DNA of 64,000 nucleotides, from assembly GCA_030141605.1 (NCBI GenBank), contig JAQGDQ010000001.1, positions 1,832,501 through 1,896,500 on the forward strand, given 5' to 3'. Positions 1-47,150 of this stretch are shown here, one piece after another. Made by a program: the position numbers and the translations under genes. The first letter of the stretch is position 1, and each line of letters begins with the position of its first letter. A model generated the notes under the pieces. That model had not been told where the DNA came from. It searched no databases and saw only the letters and a program-made list of their open reading frames with translations. This DNA is from Tubiluchus corallicola. Its lineage: Eukaryota > Priapulida > Priapulimorpha > Priapulimorphida > Tubiluchidae.

Positions 1-22497
<22,497 letters not shown>

Positions 22498-22766
22498 TCT
22501 GAGCACTTTAATGTTGATTGTGTTAGGCCCAAAACAGATATGCACAGACATTATATAGTTTCAAAGTTCACATCTGCAAATACACATGTTTCCAAATTGC
22601 TGGTTTTTTGGCAGTGATTGTTAGGTATCGAATTTAAGCAAAGAAGTGATGAACTTGCTTTCTTATCACACAGCACATGAGTACTGGCAAACAATAATTA
22701 TCTAAACAGCTAAAAACAAGTTTTAATTCTCTGCTTGGGTGTGTTAAAAAGTAACTTCTGCAAACG

Positions 22767-22772
22767 AATAAA
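22767..22772 (+). promoter_or_regulatory. Poly(A) signal candidate for FBF1
   Basis: AATAAA 270 bp after the FBF1 stop. A second AATAAA lies at 23385-23390. Which is used cannot be told from sequence. Confidence 0.4.
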
Positions 22773-23893
22773 TACATTTATTGTTTTTATAGTCCCCTTT
22801 ATTGTTATACAGAGTTTGTTGGGTCAACCCGATCCAATTCCAAATGTGAAACAGGAAGGTTGTTTTAGTTCTCCCATAGTTGTTTAGGTTGTTATTAGGA
22901 AGTAAGTCTTGTGTGTCCAATTTCAAGATGCACTCAGAAAAAAATTCACTCACTCACTTCCTTGTTCATTATCTAAAATATTTTGTAATATTTTTGAAAA
23001 CCAACATTTCTTTCACTTACATTGTGTAATGCCTGTGTGTGACTTTTTTGGGCTTTGTGATACTACTTCTTGTTTTACATTTATTTGTTTAATACCAAGT
23101 AGCAAAACTGAATAATTCATAATATGTCACCAAGCCATTCATTAAACAGTCATTGTTTATTATGTTGTGTTTGCAGTTTTACGGTTTGTGTAAAATGTAC
23201 TGTACTCGTTTTTATTTATTCACATATCAAATTCTATTACTGTAATATTAAAAATTCTATATTTTCTTAACATTCTTTATTTTTTATTATTTTTATGTTT
23301 GCTTGTAAATTTTCACAGCGTTGCATCTGGTGACAGCCTAGAAAGCTTGTGCACTGGTCTTAATAGATGCTGATTTATGAAAGAAATAAAACAAGTACAA
23401 AACTTCCCAGATTAATTGAAGGAGTGTGACTGCACACTATCATTTCGTCTTCCTAAAATGTCAAGAAATGTTTATTTGAAGCTTGTAGGATTATCATTTG
23501 CAACAATTTCGAAAATCAGCTGAACTAAAGTGGTAAAGTAGATTGAACAAGAAAAGTGAAGTTACCAGCTTTTTCTTGTGTCTGAGAGTTTGTTCCTCCA
23601 AGTGGGCAGTCATCCAAAAAGCTTCAGAGAAAAGTGTTTTATAAAAATCATTTTAATTATAGAAAAAGGAGATGAATAAAATGGAAAGGATAAGCTATGT
23701 AAATAAGAGAAGCTATTGAAAATATGCATTAATGGGTGACATTAGAAAAATTAACAATATTGTGCAAAAACATTAAGCTCACAATAGACGTAGCCTAGTA
23801 AGGACGAGTTACACTTGGAATACAACAAAATTCCAGAATAAAAATTGGATGTCATAACATTTTAGACACTACTGTATAATAGTTTATTATCGT

Positions 23894-24019
23894 CAGTTGA
23901 AAAGAACAAGAAGAAAAGTACAGAAAACTACATACAATTATTTTTGTATTCATAATCAGTTGAAAGGAGCAAGAAGAAAGGTGCAAAAACTACATGCAAC
24001 TATTTTTGTATTCATAATC
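23894..24019 (+). repeat. 63-bp tandem duplication
   Basis: 23894-23956 and 23957-24019 are adjacent copies of the same 63-bp unit (CAGTTGAAA...TTTTTGTATTCATAAT) with a handful of substitutions. Confidence 0.85.
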
Positions 24020-24902
24020 TGTAACTGTAACGCTTCCATTGATAGTTCTTAAGCGCAGAAAAAATTGCAAAAGAAAAATACGAGTATAACATCGATAACA
24101 CAGTAGTAACAATATAGTGTATAAGTTATGAAGCACAAATTTTACAGTAGCCTGCTGGCGTGCAAAAGAAAATTTAGGAAAACTGTTTGTGGTGTGTTAA
24201 ACAAGCAGCGGTAGCTGAATGAATCTTGTGGGTGTGTTATCTGAAGGGCCGAATCTATTAAAAGATACAGTATTAGTGATGTTCTGCATGGTACAGTAAG
24301 CTGAAGAATAGAATCAAAGTTACAGTTCCAGTTGTATTAAATTAATCAGTTATGAAGGCGGCTGAAACTGGTCTAATAAAAAGATGTGATAAAAAAGTAA
24401 AAATTAATGTTAGTGGATATTAGCTATTAGTGCCAGTACTGTTTTTCCAATTTTATGAGTTTTCTTAGACATCAGATGTTTTGTTGTTGAGGTATAAGCA
24501 TTTGTTTGAAGCGGTAATTGTGTACAACAGGAAATTGAATTAACAATTTGTAATTGACGTCCAGAATATTGATCTACCGATCCGCTGTGACATAAATACG
24601 CCCAGCAGCATTCGGGGTAGCAGTTCACGCTTGATAACTACTGTCTTTGGTAAACAACTTGACAACTAATGTCTAGTCAGCGGATGAACTGATCCGGCTT
24701 TTTTATACATGCAAATTACGCAATGATCGTGCAACTAAAAGTTTCCCCAAAGTTTTTTAATTGTTTATAACAAAAACGATTTCCATTTTGTTAACAACCA
24801 ATTATAAATTTTAGTAGCTTTCTAACATCTCATTGTAATGTAAGAACAAATTACGAGCTTTTCTGAAAAGAGGGAAAAGGACGACGATGAGCTTGCGGAC
24901 AG

Positions 24903-25260
24903 TAGAGGTGAGCATTGGAATTCGACTCGAACGAGTTTTTTTAGTTCGAATTCGATTCGAACCTAAAACAATAGATTCGAATAACTCAACACTTCAATCA
25001 CATACGTTCTTTCCCATTAAAATGATTGAAACATCACACAATTAACATAATTTAGCTGTGATTGTGCACAATTTTAAACAAATTATTAATGGTTTTACTG
25101 GAGAACAAAATCGAGTAATATGCATGATCTTTGTAAGACTAATTTTTACTGGTGGTTGGAAAGTCTTTCAATCTCAATTCGAATTCGAAATATTGAAATT
25201 CAGTTCGATTCAAATTCGACAGTCACAAATTCGATTTCTGGTAGAGAATACTCACCTCTA
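24903..25260. mobile_element. hAT-type MITE with 8-bp target duplication
   Basis: The 358-bp element starts TAGAGGTGAGCATT and ends AATACTCACCTCTA, inverted repeats of about 15 bp with the TAGAGGTG start typical of hAT elements. It is flanked by GCGGACAG (24895-24902) and GCGGATAG (25261-25268), an 8-bp target duplication with one mismatch. The inside is rich in TTCGAA/ATTCGAATTC repeats arranged palindromically and encodes nothing. It is non-autonomous and would depend on a hAT transposase supplied elsewhere. Confidence 0.88.
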
Positions 25261-25739
25261 GCGGATAGGCGGGATAACCGTATAGTTTATAGTGTCGATA
25301 ACGCTTGGTGATAAGAAAAATTTGTAATTGTGCTTGTACAAGTACGACTATGACTTTGTTTCGTATCACTGAGGTTCGTAGATAACTCGCGGGGAAGGCT
25401 TTGATGGAAAAACCCAAAGTTGTTGCAAAGATATCCCATAATGTTACCGACAATTCTTTGATCTTTAGTTAATGTTTTCGTTCTGGAAAAGAATTTAGCA
25501 GTAAGTGGGTTTATTTACAAATCGTCATTAATACTTTAAGCTTAAAAAGTTTGTAATATTAAAAACAGATTAGCTTTGGAGGTCAAGTATAGCTCAACCT
25601 AATGGTAATTAAAGTAATATTTATTGTTATTAGTAAATAAAAAAAGGAAAAACTGATGCTGCAATTAAGGTTAACGTAATTTGTAAGACCATATAAGGCG
25701 TACATGTAAGACACATTTTCAGTTCAATTCAATTTGAAA

Positions 25740-26045
25740 TGAATTTCATGAATTTTTGTCAAATTGTATTGTTCCAATATGGAACTCATTGCCTGTTTCT
25801 GTAAATGGGTCACCATTAGTTACTGCTGGAAATGTTAAGTTATTTCGTAAAAGACTTGAACACGCTGATTTAACAAGGTTTCTTAAATTCGATAGACACA
25901 TGTAACTAGCTTTGCTCTGTGTGTCCTCCTGCACATCTTAATAAGTGCTAATTATGTAGTATGCTAGTAACTGTATTGTATTTTTATTTTTTTAATGAAT
26001 GTGATTTTATGTACTAGTAATGGATGTGAATAAACTAAACTAATT
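25740..26045 (+). mobile_element. LINE 3' end fragment
   Basis: One + frame reads VPIWNSLPVSVNGSPLVTA followed by GNVKLFRKRLEHADLTRF. This is the WNxLP...FKxxL pattern at the C-terminus of many non-LTR retrotransposon ORF2 proteins. An AT-rich 3' tail with GTGAATAAACTAAACTAA follows. Everything upstream (endonuclease, reverse transcriptase) is missing, as expected of a 5'-truncated insertion. Confidence 0.7.
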
Positions 26046-26809
26046 TAAAAGCCTTTAATGTAGCTCGGTTTTTATTGGGTGGTATTTGGGCCGCTTGTGT
26101 ACTTTGCTATATAAGTCAGGCCAAGTAGTTTTCATTCAGTATTGACTTTAAATTTTTTAACCTAAGTTAATTTTCATATTTATGAGCAACACATTTCTCT
26201 AATTACCAACCTATTCATGGTACTGGTGGCAACTTATAATTGTCTGTGGTTTGTATTTGTGCATTTTTGGCTATAAGATGATTATATGGATGGTGCGTCA
26301 CCATCATTTGTAGCTGCAAACATATATCTGGTCCGTTCTGGTCATAACAGTGGCAGTCTGGGATGTACGACAGTTAGCATTCCAATATTTTTAGCTAAAA
26401 AACACTTAAAAAATCAAGCTAAAGTAAGATTTCATACATTTACCATTATAAAAACAGTATGGAACTATAAACTTCAACTGATAATTGAAGTGATTTTTCA
26501 TGAGGCACAGTTTTCTCAATAGTAGTACATGTGTTAAGTTAATATTGTACTTACTGTTTATGATTGTTACTGTTTTGGCTGCGGTATATCTAGTGCCTGC
26601 ACCACATTTATGGTTCAGTTGAATATTAGTATATTTGCAGGTATGATATGACCAGAGCATGTATCTGGGGCTATAGGTTTTATATTAATGAGATGCAAAA
26701 CTTATGTCAATTTAATAGTTATTTTCTTGTTTTTTTCAGTTTGAACCACTGGCATTCTGGCGTCACCCATTTTTCAGTTAGCAGACAGCTATTATATTAT
26801 GAGTTAAAA

Positions 26810-29800
26810 ATGAAGAACAGTCAGCCTACAATTAGTAAAGTTTTATGTCAAACAATTTTCCTACTTGCTCTGTTAAATTCTTGTCAGACTGTCTTATTTC
26901 CATTTATACCACTTTATCTCCATGACATTGGCTTAACAGCTATAAAATCAGGAATGTCACTTAGTGCCATGCATTTCTGCGGTCTCATTTCATGCATGTT
27001 TATACCAAGTTGTGCAGTATACTACAGAAGGAGAAAGCCAATAGTGCTTTTGTTAATGCTTTCCTGTCTTATTACTTTTGGAATACTGTGTTCTCTGCCA
27101 ACAGTGTCTGTTATAGAAACAAAGCTTGTAAATAATTGTAAATCTGCATTCAAGAGTGGATTGCTGAATTCACAACAAAATGGGTCTCTGACTGCTGTTC
27201 CTTCACACTGTGTACAAGAAAACTGCAGCTCTGTTGATCTGATTGAAGACACAACACTTTTGTCTAGCACTTCAAACAGCATACTTAGTAATGCTCAGAA
27301 AAAAACAAGCGCAGGTCGTAATAAAATAAGTAATTTTCAGCATAGAACATTAAATTTGACTGCTCGCCCATTACAAACAACAGTAACCACGGAGGCAGAC
27401 CAAGTCAATTATGACCTTAAAGGTACAAATATTCCATCTCACATTCCAGTGACTTTGGTTTCAGAAGTTGCAAAGAATAGTGTCACTTCTTTATCACCAG
27501 ATAAACCTAGTTTGTTGCCTTCCGTGTCAAGAATTTCTGAAAGTTTTCTGTCTACTGTACCTTCTTCCGGCATAAGAAATGAGACTTCTACACAAGTAGC
27601 CATCAGAGCAAAAGATTTGCAAAAATCTAGTTCCGAACCCTCTTTGTACGATGCCCTGAATGGCAATCTGTTATCACATGAGAGTATTGAGAGCAATTCA
27701 AGAGGTATCTCTCATCATAAAAATGCCGTAATCACATCTGATTACGACTCAAATTATATTGATGCTATTATTGATAATGCCTTTGGGAATCCAGGACATG
27801 TTATCACATCTGAAGAGCAATCAGACTCAATCTCAAATAAAGAACAATCTTTTGCTGAAGCTGCAAAAACTGGAATGTTTGCACATAGAGCGCATTCATT
27901 ATCTTCTCATCAAAGCAAGAAAAATATTGAAGAACATAGAAGGCAAGGTAATTTGGCCAAGGATGTAGTAACTGAATATCTAGATAACTACCATGTGTTT
28001 GGCAATAGAGGAAGTAATCTTGCTAATAGACATCGTTTTCATAATGGTTATTTTCCATTCCATAAACCTGAACAGCAACCATTGCCAGCATATATTTCAA
28101 GCAAGAAAAACAGTCATGGCTACAATCATCATCGTTCTCACAATCAATATCACTCTAACAAAGGCTTGAAAGAACTTCAAGGAAAACTTAAAAGCAGATT
28201 TCCTGATAGGAGTGTCTATAAACACCATCGTAATAAAAGAAAAGTAAAACGGAATGATCCTGATTACCTTCCGAACTATGACAGAGAAGGCATTTATTAC
28301 TCTGATTCTGATAATGATAGTTACAGTGAATTGTTTGATATAAATGAATCATCTGATAATAAGTTATCTTCCATAAATGTGGCAAGCTCCGTACCACTGT
28401 ATGAAAGTAACAGTTTGCAAGACATGGAGCGTCATCATCTTAATGGTAGTTATCTGGAAACACTAGACACATGGTATCTTCTCTTTGGAACTATTCATGT
28501 GAATTCTGCATTTTGGACTTTTGTGGCTGTTCTATTTTTCCTTGGTTTGGCTGGATTCAGTTTTTGTTCATTGCCAAGCATTATCGCGGAAGCATTATTT
28601 GAGTATCTAGATGATGCCGACTACCTGCAGAAGTATAAAAACCACTATCCAGCATGTCTCTACTCATCGGCAGTAGCAGTCTTGATGGTTTCCGCCATCA
28701 CATTTAAGACACAGTGTTACCTTCTTAATGGAACTGTAACAAGGTTAATAATGTATTTTTTGGCATTTTTGCTCCTAATGAGTGTCACTTTCTTTGCATT
28801 GTTTTGCACATATATTTCTGAAGCTAACCAGTTTGCTCAGCAAGGAAGGTCAACATTCAAAAGAGCTTTTGAAACATTGTTGCAAGATCATCGTTTAACA
28901 ACTGGACTTGTTGTTATAGCTGTAATAGGCACTGTCACTGAAGCTTTGCACATATTTTTGTTCTGGAAGCTACAAGATCTTGGAGGTACAGATCTAACAA
29001 TGGGTTGCGTATTGTTTGTAAGAGTAATAGCTGAGTTGCCAATGTGTTATGTGGGAAAGCGACTTGTCAGCAAGTTCAAGTGCCTAAACATGCTAAGCAT
29101 AACATTGGTAATGTTAGGGATAAAGTCTGTGTGTCTAGCATTTGTGCCAAATGCATGGGCATTTGTTATTGTTGAATTCTTGGGCATTATGACAAATGCT
29201 GTTTCTCCAGTAATTGATGCATTTGCTGAGGAACCTGGACTTCCTTTTCTGCAAATCAAGGTAATTTTTCTTGTTTTTTGGTGGGTCTGCAAATAAAATA
29301 CCAGTTTTTGTTAATTGGTTTTAGAAAGGATGCTGTATTAAGTGTTTGGGTTTCTGTCCTCTAGTTGGGCAGTCTGTTTTAAATTTAAAATGGCAAAATG
29401 GTAACTAGATAAGGTAACAGTAATTTTATAATTAATGAATTCAATACGTGTAATAATTATTCATAATTATTTTTGGTAGTAAAGATTTACATTGTATAGT
29501 GCTTGCACATCAAAACTAGTTACATGTGAAATATCAGCAAGCATGTTGATTTCTAATTTTTATTTTTTTAGTTGCTCACATTGTATACAAGCATATACAA
29601 AGGAATAGGTGGAACATTTGGAGGACTTTTGGCTGCAGTATTGTACTATTATACAGGATGGACAAACCAGTGTGGCATTCTTTCTGGTTTAGCATTTATT
29701 ACGGCCATAATTATTGTGCTGATGGAAAGGTAATTTAAGACAATATGAACTTTCATAAATAGGTTCACGCCTAAACATCCCTTGTCCCTTCTATTTCTTT

Positions 29801-31497
29801 AAGCCTGGGAATTATTGAAACAATGTTTTCTGTATATTTACAACTTGTCTACAACGAGTTTTCTGCATATTTACACTCTTTTTTAAAACAGAAATGCACA
29901 GCATGCTTTAGTCAGCAAGTTATTATGTAATCATGCTACCTGCATTTTTTGGCACAATCTTATGAGGTAGTGTTAATAAATTTTAATTTTGAAAATAAAA
30001 GAAATTTCATTAGTACTGTTCACATAAATCTACTGACTTGTTCTGGATCATGGAGAGAACAATACGGATGCAAAAATTGCAAATAATTATATACAAAGGT
30101 GTTTATACCTAAGTAACTTACTCTAGGGCATCCAGTAAAAAATGCTTAAGGGATAAGGCCAGTAAAGATAGCTATCTTCATATTTTTAGTATAGTATATA
30201 GTTTAGTATAGTAACTCACCATACTATAAAAAATTGAAGAAATGCTTATAAGTGCTATGAAGCCAAAATTAAATCACATTAAAATTAATAGGTAGAAAGA
30301 AGCCATTGTTTTTGCATTAGGAGGTGATAGCACTTTACTGTATTCTGTGATTTCTGACTGGAACTATTGATCATTCTGTTTCTAATAGATAATTTACTGT
30401 TTCAGCCACCTAATGAATATAAAGGTAAACAACACTAGCTGGGGTCAAAAAAGGTGTTTGCTGATTTTTCTGATTATGTCTCTCTTGATCAGTTACAAGA
30501 AACTGTATTAAATAAAATAATTATAATCACAACTGTACAATATGTTAAATCAATCATTTGTTTTATTGTCTTGTTTATCTCAGTGGTAGTTTATTTTTCA
30601 AAATGGATGTGAAATGGGAAGCGAAAAATCTGAGTTGACAGAGCTTGACATAGATAATGTCAGGTCATTGCCCGAAAGCTGATGAATTCTGATTTACTTA
30701 GGAGGGCCAGGTTCTGCTGAAAATTGCATTTGTCTCTGCAAGGTCAGACTACCTTCAAAACAAAATGGCATTTGTCTCTGCAATAACTGCTTTGAAATCT
30801 TGATGAAAAATAATCAGTCTTTTGTGGCAACAATAAAGTACTTTACTAGTCCAAGAGATTTCAATCAAACGATCTGAAATTGTCAAAATGTAATTCGACA
30901 TTCCTGTTTTACTTTCTCATGTAGCAAATGCAGATGCCTATAATTATAGATGGTAGAATCTGTTGAATGTGCTGGATGGTTTGCAAATGAAATTGAAAAG
31001 ATTTTATTTCCTTTATATATTTTTCTAAATTGCCAAAATCCTGAAATTATTCTTTGGGGAGAAAATGAAGATCTTATTTACTATTTTGGTATTCAAGAGA
31101 TAATGTAGAATGTTTGCACATTATGTAACCACTGTAGGGTAAATTAAGCACCAAGTTTACACAGTTTTGACTTTGCACAAAATATATTTTTAGCTTTGTA
31201 TAAAACATTTAATTATGTGTATAGTATGTTTGAAAGTAGGGTTTCACCTAAAGTAATGATTTCAGAAGTATTGCTTACTATATATTTGTTTTTTGTTTCT
31301 GTAGGTACTTGCCTAGACGAGGTAAGCATGACTATCTTGCACAGTTGCTAGGATATGAAAGCGATGGAGATGATGACTGCTATGAAAAACACAATGGTGA
31401 AGAGGAGGACTGGCTGGAGACAGCACTGAGAAAAGATGAACATAGGAGGAGAGAGAGGTTTTTCAAACCAATAAATTCAATTTATACTAAACATTGA
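26810..31497 (+). CDS. MFSD6: MFSD6-like major facilitator superfamily transporter, 933 aa
   Basis: Exons 26810-29260, 29572-29729 and 31305-31497 keep phase and give 933 residues. The start chosen is the first ATG after a strong acceptor at 26739 (TTTTTTTCAG); the preceding exon would be untranslated. The frame is also open upstream, so an earlier start is possible. Three hydrophobic helices (about residues 10-90, with VLFPFIPLYLHDIGL and the basic RRRKP turn) are followed by a hydrophilic loop of about 460 residues, then nine more helices. The last two lie in exon 2 (FGGLLAAVLYYYTGW, FITAIIIVLME). Twelve helices with a large loop after helix 3 match the MFSD6 branch. The human loop is far shorter. 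The C-terminal tail is acidic then Arg-rich. Substrate unknown. Confidence 0.82.
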
Positions 31498-33579
31498 TTT
31501 AATGTACCAGATATTCACTCTAAATTTTCCCTATATGCACAAGTTTCCCCAAAGGTTAGATGAGCACAAAATAGTTAGCAGTTTAACAATGTTGCAAATT
31601 GAATTTTTCCATTTATTTTAAAGAGAAAATGGTGCTACATATGTGCAACTATTTTTGTATTAAGATTTCTTGGTAGCACTTTATTGTGCAACTTTCATTC
31701 ACTGCTCAAGGTATATTATTGCTAAAATTTGTGATCTGTTTTTGTTTATTATTAGAAACTTAAAGTATATTTTACATACTTTTATACTTTTACACAGATG
31801 ATAGTTATTACTTTTATTGTAACTGTTTCAATTATGAAAGTGAAATACTTGAGTCTCAGTAGATATTTAGCAAATATTTTGTATTTCACTTCACAGCTTG
31901 GAAAAGCAGCTTCGTTGTTGTTATTTTCCTTTTGAGAGAAGTAGACCATCGCTGTGACTGCTGTGCTTTTTGCGACAACTATTCTGATTTTTCAGATTAT
32001 ATGAAAAATGTGTTTTTGCTAGTCTGCATTCACCAAAGATGTACTATCACACAGTTTTTTGTATTATTCTAGTATTATTATTATTCAGTTTAACAATTTT
32101 GAAATTGTAATGATTAGCACAAATTTTGTTTCTTAGCACTATGTATTAGGCTTACTACAATACATTGTTTGAAGGGAAACATGTATTTACATTCTACAAG
32201 GTTAGAATTCCACATTAATGTTACATAAGTCTAATCCTTCTGTGATTTGAGCCGTGTTATTGCAGGCGCTGTTCTTTTTTGCTACCGATTTTTTTGTTTG
32301 TGTACACATCACATGAATTTTATAAACGGCATATAATTTCTGTCTTAATTTCATCATCACCAATCCTTTGTAATATATTAGTGTATTATAACATATTGCT
32401 TTGTTTTAGTATAGTATATTTAGTTATTTGTTTGTTTCAGAACTCACCTTTATAGCTTGTGGTATGCGTTTATGCTAAAGCAGATGAGTATTAAAAACTA
32501 AAGTACAGTACAGTATTAAAAATACAGTATTAAAAACTAAATTAATGTGATCTAGCAAGCATATGATTAATCAGTTTTTGTGTTTTATGTGATTAGCACA
32601 AGTTTTGGCTTTGTAAAAGTTTAATACATATGCTAAGTGTCTCATACCTTCCTCTAAATAAATTTTTTGTATTAAATTAATTATTTCTTAAATAAATAAT
32701 GTATCTTTATTAAGTTTCTTCTATTTCTTATTCATTCTTACAACTCTTCAAATCTACGTACTTCGTCAGTACGCATTACTCATCTTGTTTTAAAATAATA
32801 ACCACTGCACTCAGGGTCATCAAAAGAGAATTTTTGGGCCCCAGGGTAAAAGGGAAACTTTGCCCCTCTCTAATTTTCCGAATAATAATAATTATTCAAA
32901 CTTAAGTCCACAATGGTATGTCATAAGCAAGAGTTATCAATCAGTACAACGAAAATGAGTAATTGATGAATTGTGATTTAGAAAACAGCTTTCTACTTTT
33001 GTTTATTTGTCCAATATAAACGCCATTATGTTCAGTGTGTGTTTTTACAAAAAAAATTGATATTTGACAGTACTTTTGATGCATTTTACTTTAAAGCAGA
33101 ATAACGTTGTTTTAACTATGCCGACTTAATGACGGCTTTGGCTTGCAAACACATTTTATTTTGGTTGTCTTGCTCAAGATATATCCTCGCTTCTTTCCTT
33201 GTTTGGCTTCCGAGGCCCTGGTTGACCCCCCTCTCGGAGGACCTGACTGCACTATATGCAAAACAGGCAGTATGCGGCTTATCGCCTATTTCAAAGATCA
33301 GCGAAGTTCCTGCGAAATACATGTACAATGTTGCGCACTGCACATTCCACGTATTTTTTTTCCTATATTTCATTCATTCCAGCTGAGGTAGCGTAGTGAA
33401 TGTACGCGTTTCCTCTATGGTTGAGTAAACATGATAAAATTGTACTAAGTCAGTTAGCTACGCTTGGCGGTTGTAGATTGATCCGTCTTTTCCGCCTTGG
33501 CGTGGTGTCTAAAAATAGTTAAAAGCTCAACTTCATTTTTCAACTCGGAAGTGGTCATTTTTGGTCGATTCTTCTGAAA
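31498..33579 (+). other. MFSD6-like 3' flank and spacer before flotillin
   Basis: Probably a 3'UTR in its first kilobase, with AATAAA at 32657-32662. From about 32810 it changes character: a GGGCCCC-containing patch at 32850-32880 resembles decayed repeat. 33130-33400 is less AT-rich and open in several frames on both strands (up to 85 codons), but no frame has a recognisable domain. The last 150 bp would be the flotillin 5'UTR/promoter; no TATA box is evident. Confidence 0.5.
32657..32662 (+). promoter_or_regulatory. Poly(A) signal candidate, MFSD6-like gene
   Basis: AATAAA followed by a T-rich stretch about 1.16 kb after the stop codon. Other A/T-rich candidates exist nearby. Confidence 0.35.
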
Positions 33580-45895
<12,316 letters not shown>

Positions 45896-45996
45896 AATCA
45901 TCACTATAAAAAAGCAGAACATATAACTGAGTTGTGCCTTCAATGCAAGTATCTGTTTTTATGAGTTAATACATAATGCAAGCACATGATAGTATA

Positions 45997-46002
45997 AATA
46001 AA
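45997..46002 (+). promoter_or_regulatory. Poly(A) signal candidate, flotillin-1
   Basis: AATAAA about 100 bp after the flotillin stop codon. Further candidates occur downstream near 46385. Confidence 0.45.
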
Positions 46003-46953
46003 ATGGGTTACACTGACTATAACACAACACTAAAAGTCAAAATTAATAATGACTGTGCTTTGTCATAACTAAATGTATTTGTAAGACAAATTGTCTTGTA
46101 GTTCCATTCTGGGACACACAGATCTTAAAATCAAAAGTGAAACTACGGTATATGGAAACATTAATTCTACAGCCTTATTTATTTAGCTTGATTTCAAGTA
46201 ATAGGATACACTTCTATTTTTATATGTTGATTGTGAATATGTTATCAGTTTTTACGACTATATATTTTAATTTTTTTACTTTATTAGATTAGTCAGATGC
46301 ATATAAGTTAGGCCGATAGATTGAACATGTAACTTTATTAGATGTGATATTAGTTTCACTTATAATAATTACAGTAATAATTTGCAATAAAACATTTCTT
46401 TGTTGTAAACAGTATAAGTATTCTTCGTTACACTATTAATCAAATTTGGTATAGCTGAATTGTTGACTGATTTTTTAGAAATGAATTTTTTAATAGAATG
46501 AGAGGCTTACATACGATATACACATGAATTTAATGTTATAATCTGTTCAATGCAATTAAAATAATTTTGTTTCTAATCACTTGTGAGTTTGTCAGTAGAA
46601 TTTGTTTGCATTACATCAGAGGTGATCTTTGTTTGTTAGCAAACCTAGACAATACACAAACACTTCTAGATTATTAGTCTAGTTCTGCCTTGAATAACTA
46701 GTAGTTTGCATATTTTTCATCTTCTAAAAATAGCACCATTCACAATTTAATACCAATAGATACACGTGTTATTCTCCATGCCATCAAAATACACACCATC
46801 ATCATCAATGCATAACCAGACTCTGAAAATGGGCATTTAATTTATTTTTACGTTGTAATTGTTTTAATTATTCTCACTGCAAATTTTCTGTATTTTTATT
46901 CAATTTCTTGCATACTTAAATCGATATATTTTTAAAGTAATTATTTTTTTATA

Positions 46954-46959
46954 TTTATT
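46954..46959 (-). promoter_or_regulatory. Poly(A) signal candidate, decarboxylase gene
   Basis: AATAAA on the minus strand (TTTATT on +), about 190 bp after the decarboxylase stop. Confidence 0.4.
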
Positions 46960-47150
46960 CCGATTCCAAATCATTTTTATGTTCTTTTAACACTGATGTA
47001 AAGAGCACTAAGGTCTTCAGATGGAGGACATCTTTTAGAATAAAGTACAGTATTATGAATATTATTATGTATTACCTATCATCTATAACACTTCCTAGCT
47101 ATTCTACTGCTGTTATTCAGTAGTTACACAATTTAGTGTTATTTTGTCAC

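Larger units (their letters stand above)
22498..24890 (+). other. FBF1 3' flank / spacer
   Basis: AT-rich with no coding frame I would defend. It probably includes the FBF1 3'UTR in its first part. It contains a 63-bp tandem duplication at 23894-24019 (listed separately); the rest shows nothing recognisable. Confidence 0.6.
45896..47150. other. Convergent intergenic spacer (FLOT1 / decarboxylase)
   Basis: About 1.25 kb of AT-rich DNA between two converging genes, holding both 3'UTRs and poly(A) signals. No further coding frame or repeat recognised. Confidence 0.6.

Noticed and set aside
31309-31497. 62-codon frame as a separate small gene
   Set aside because: It is the last exon of the MFSD6-like gene: a good acceptor lies just before it and it continues the frame of the preceding exon.
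33116-33391. Overlapping 82-85-codon frames on both strands upstream of flotillin
   Set aside because: Open on both strands because the patch is less AT-rich; no signature or splice continuity with flotillin.
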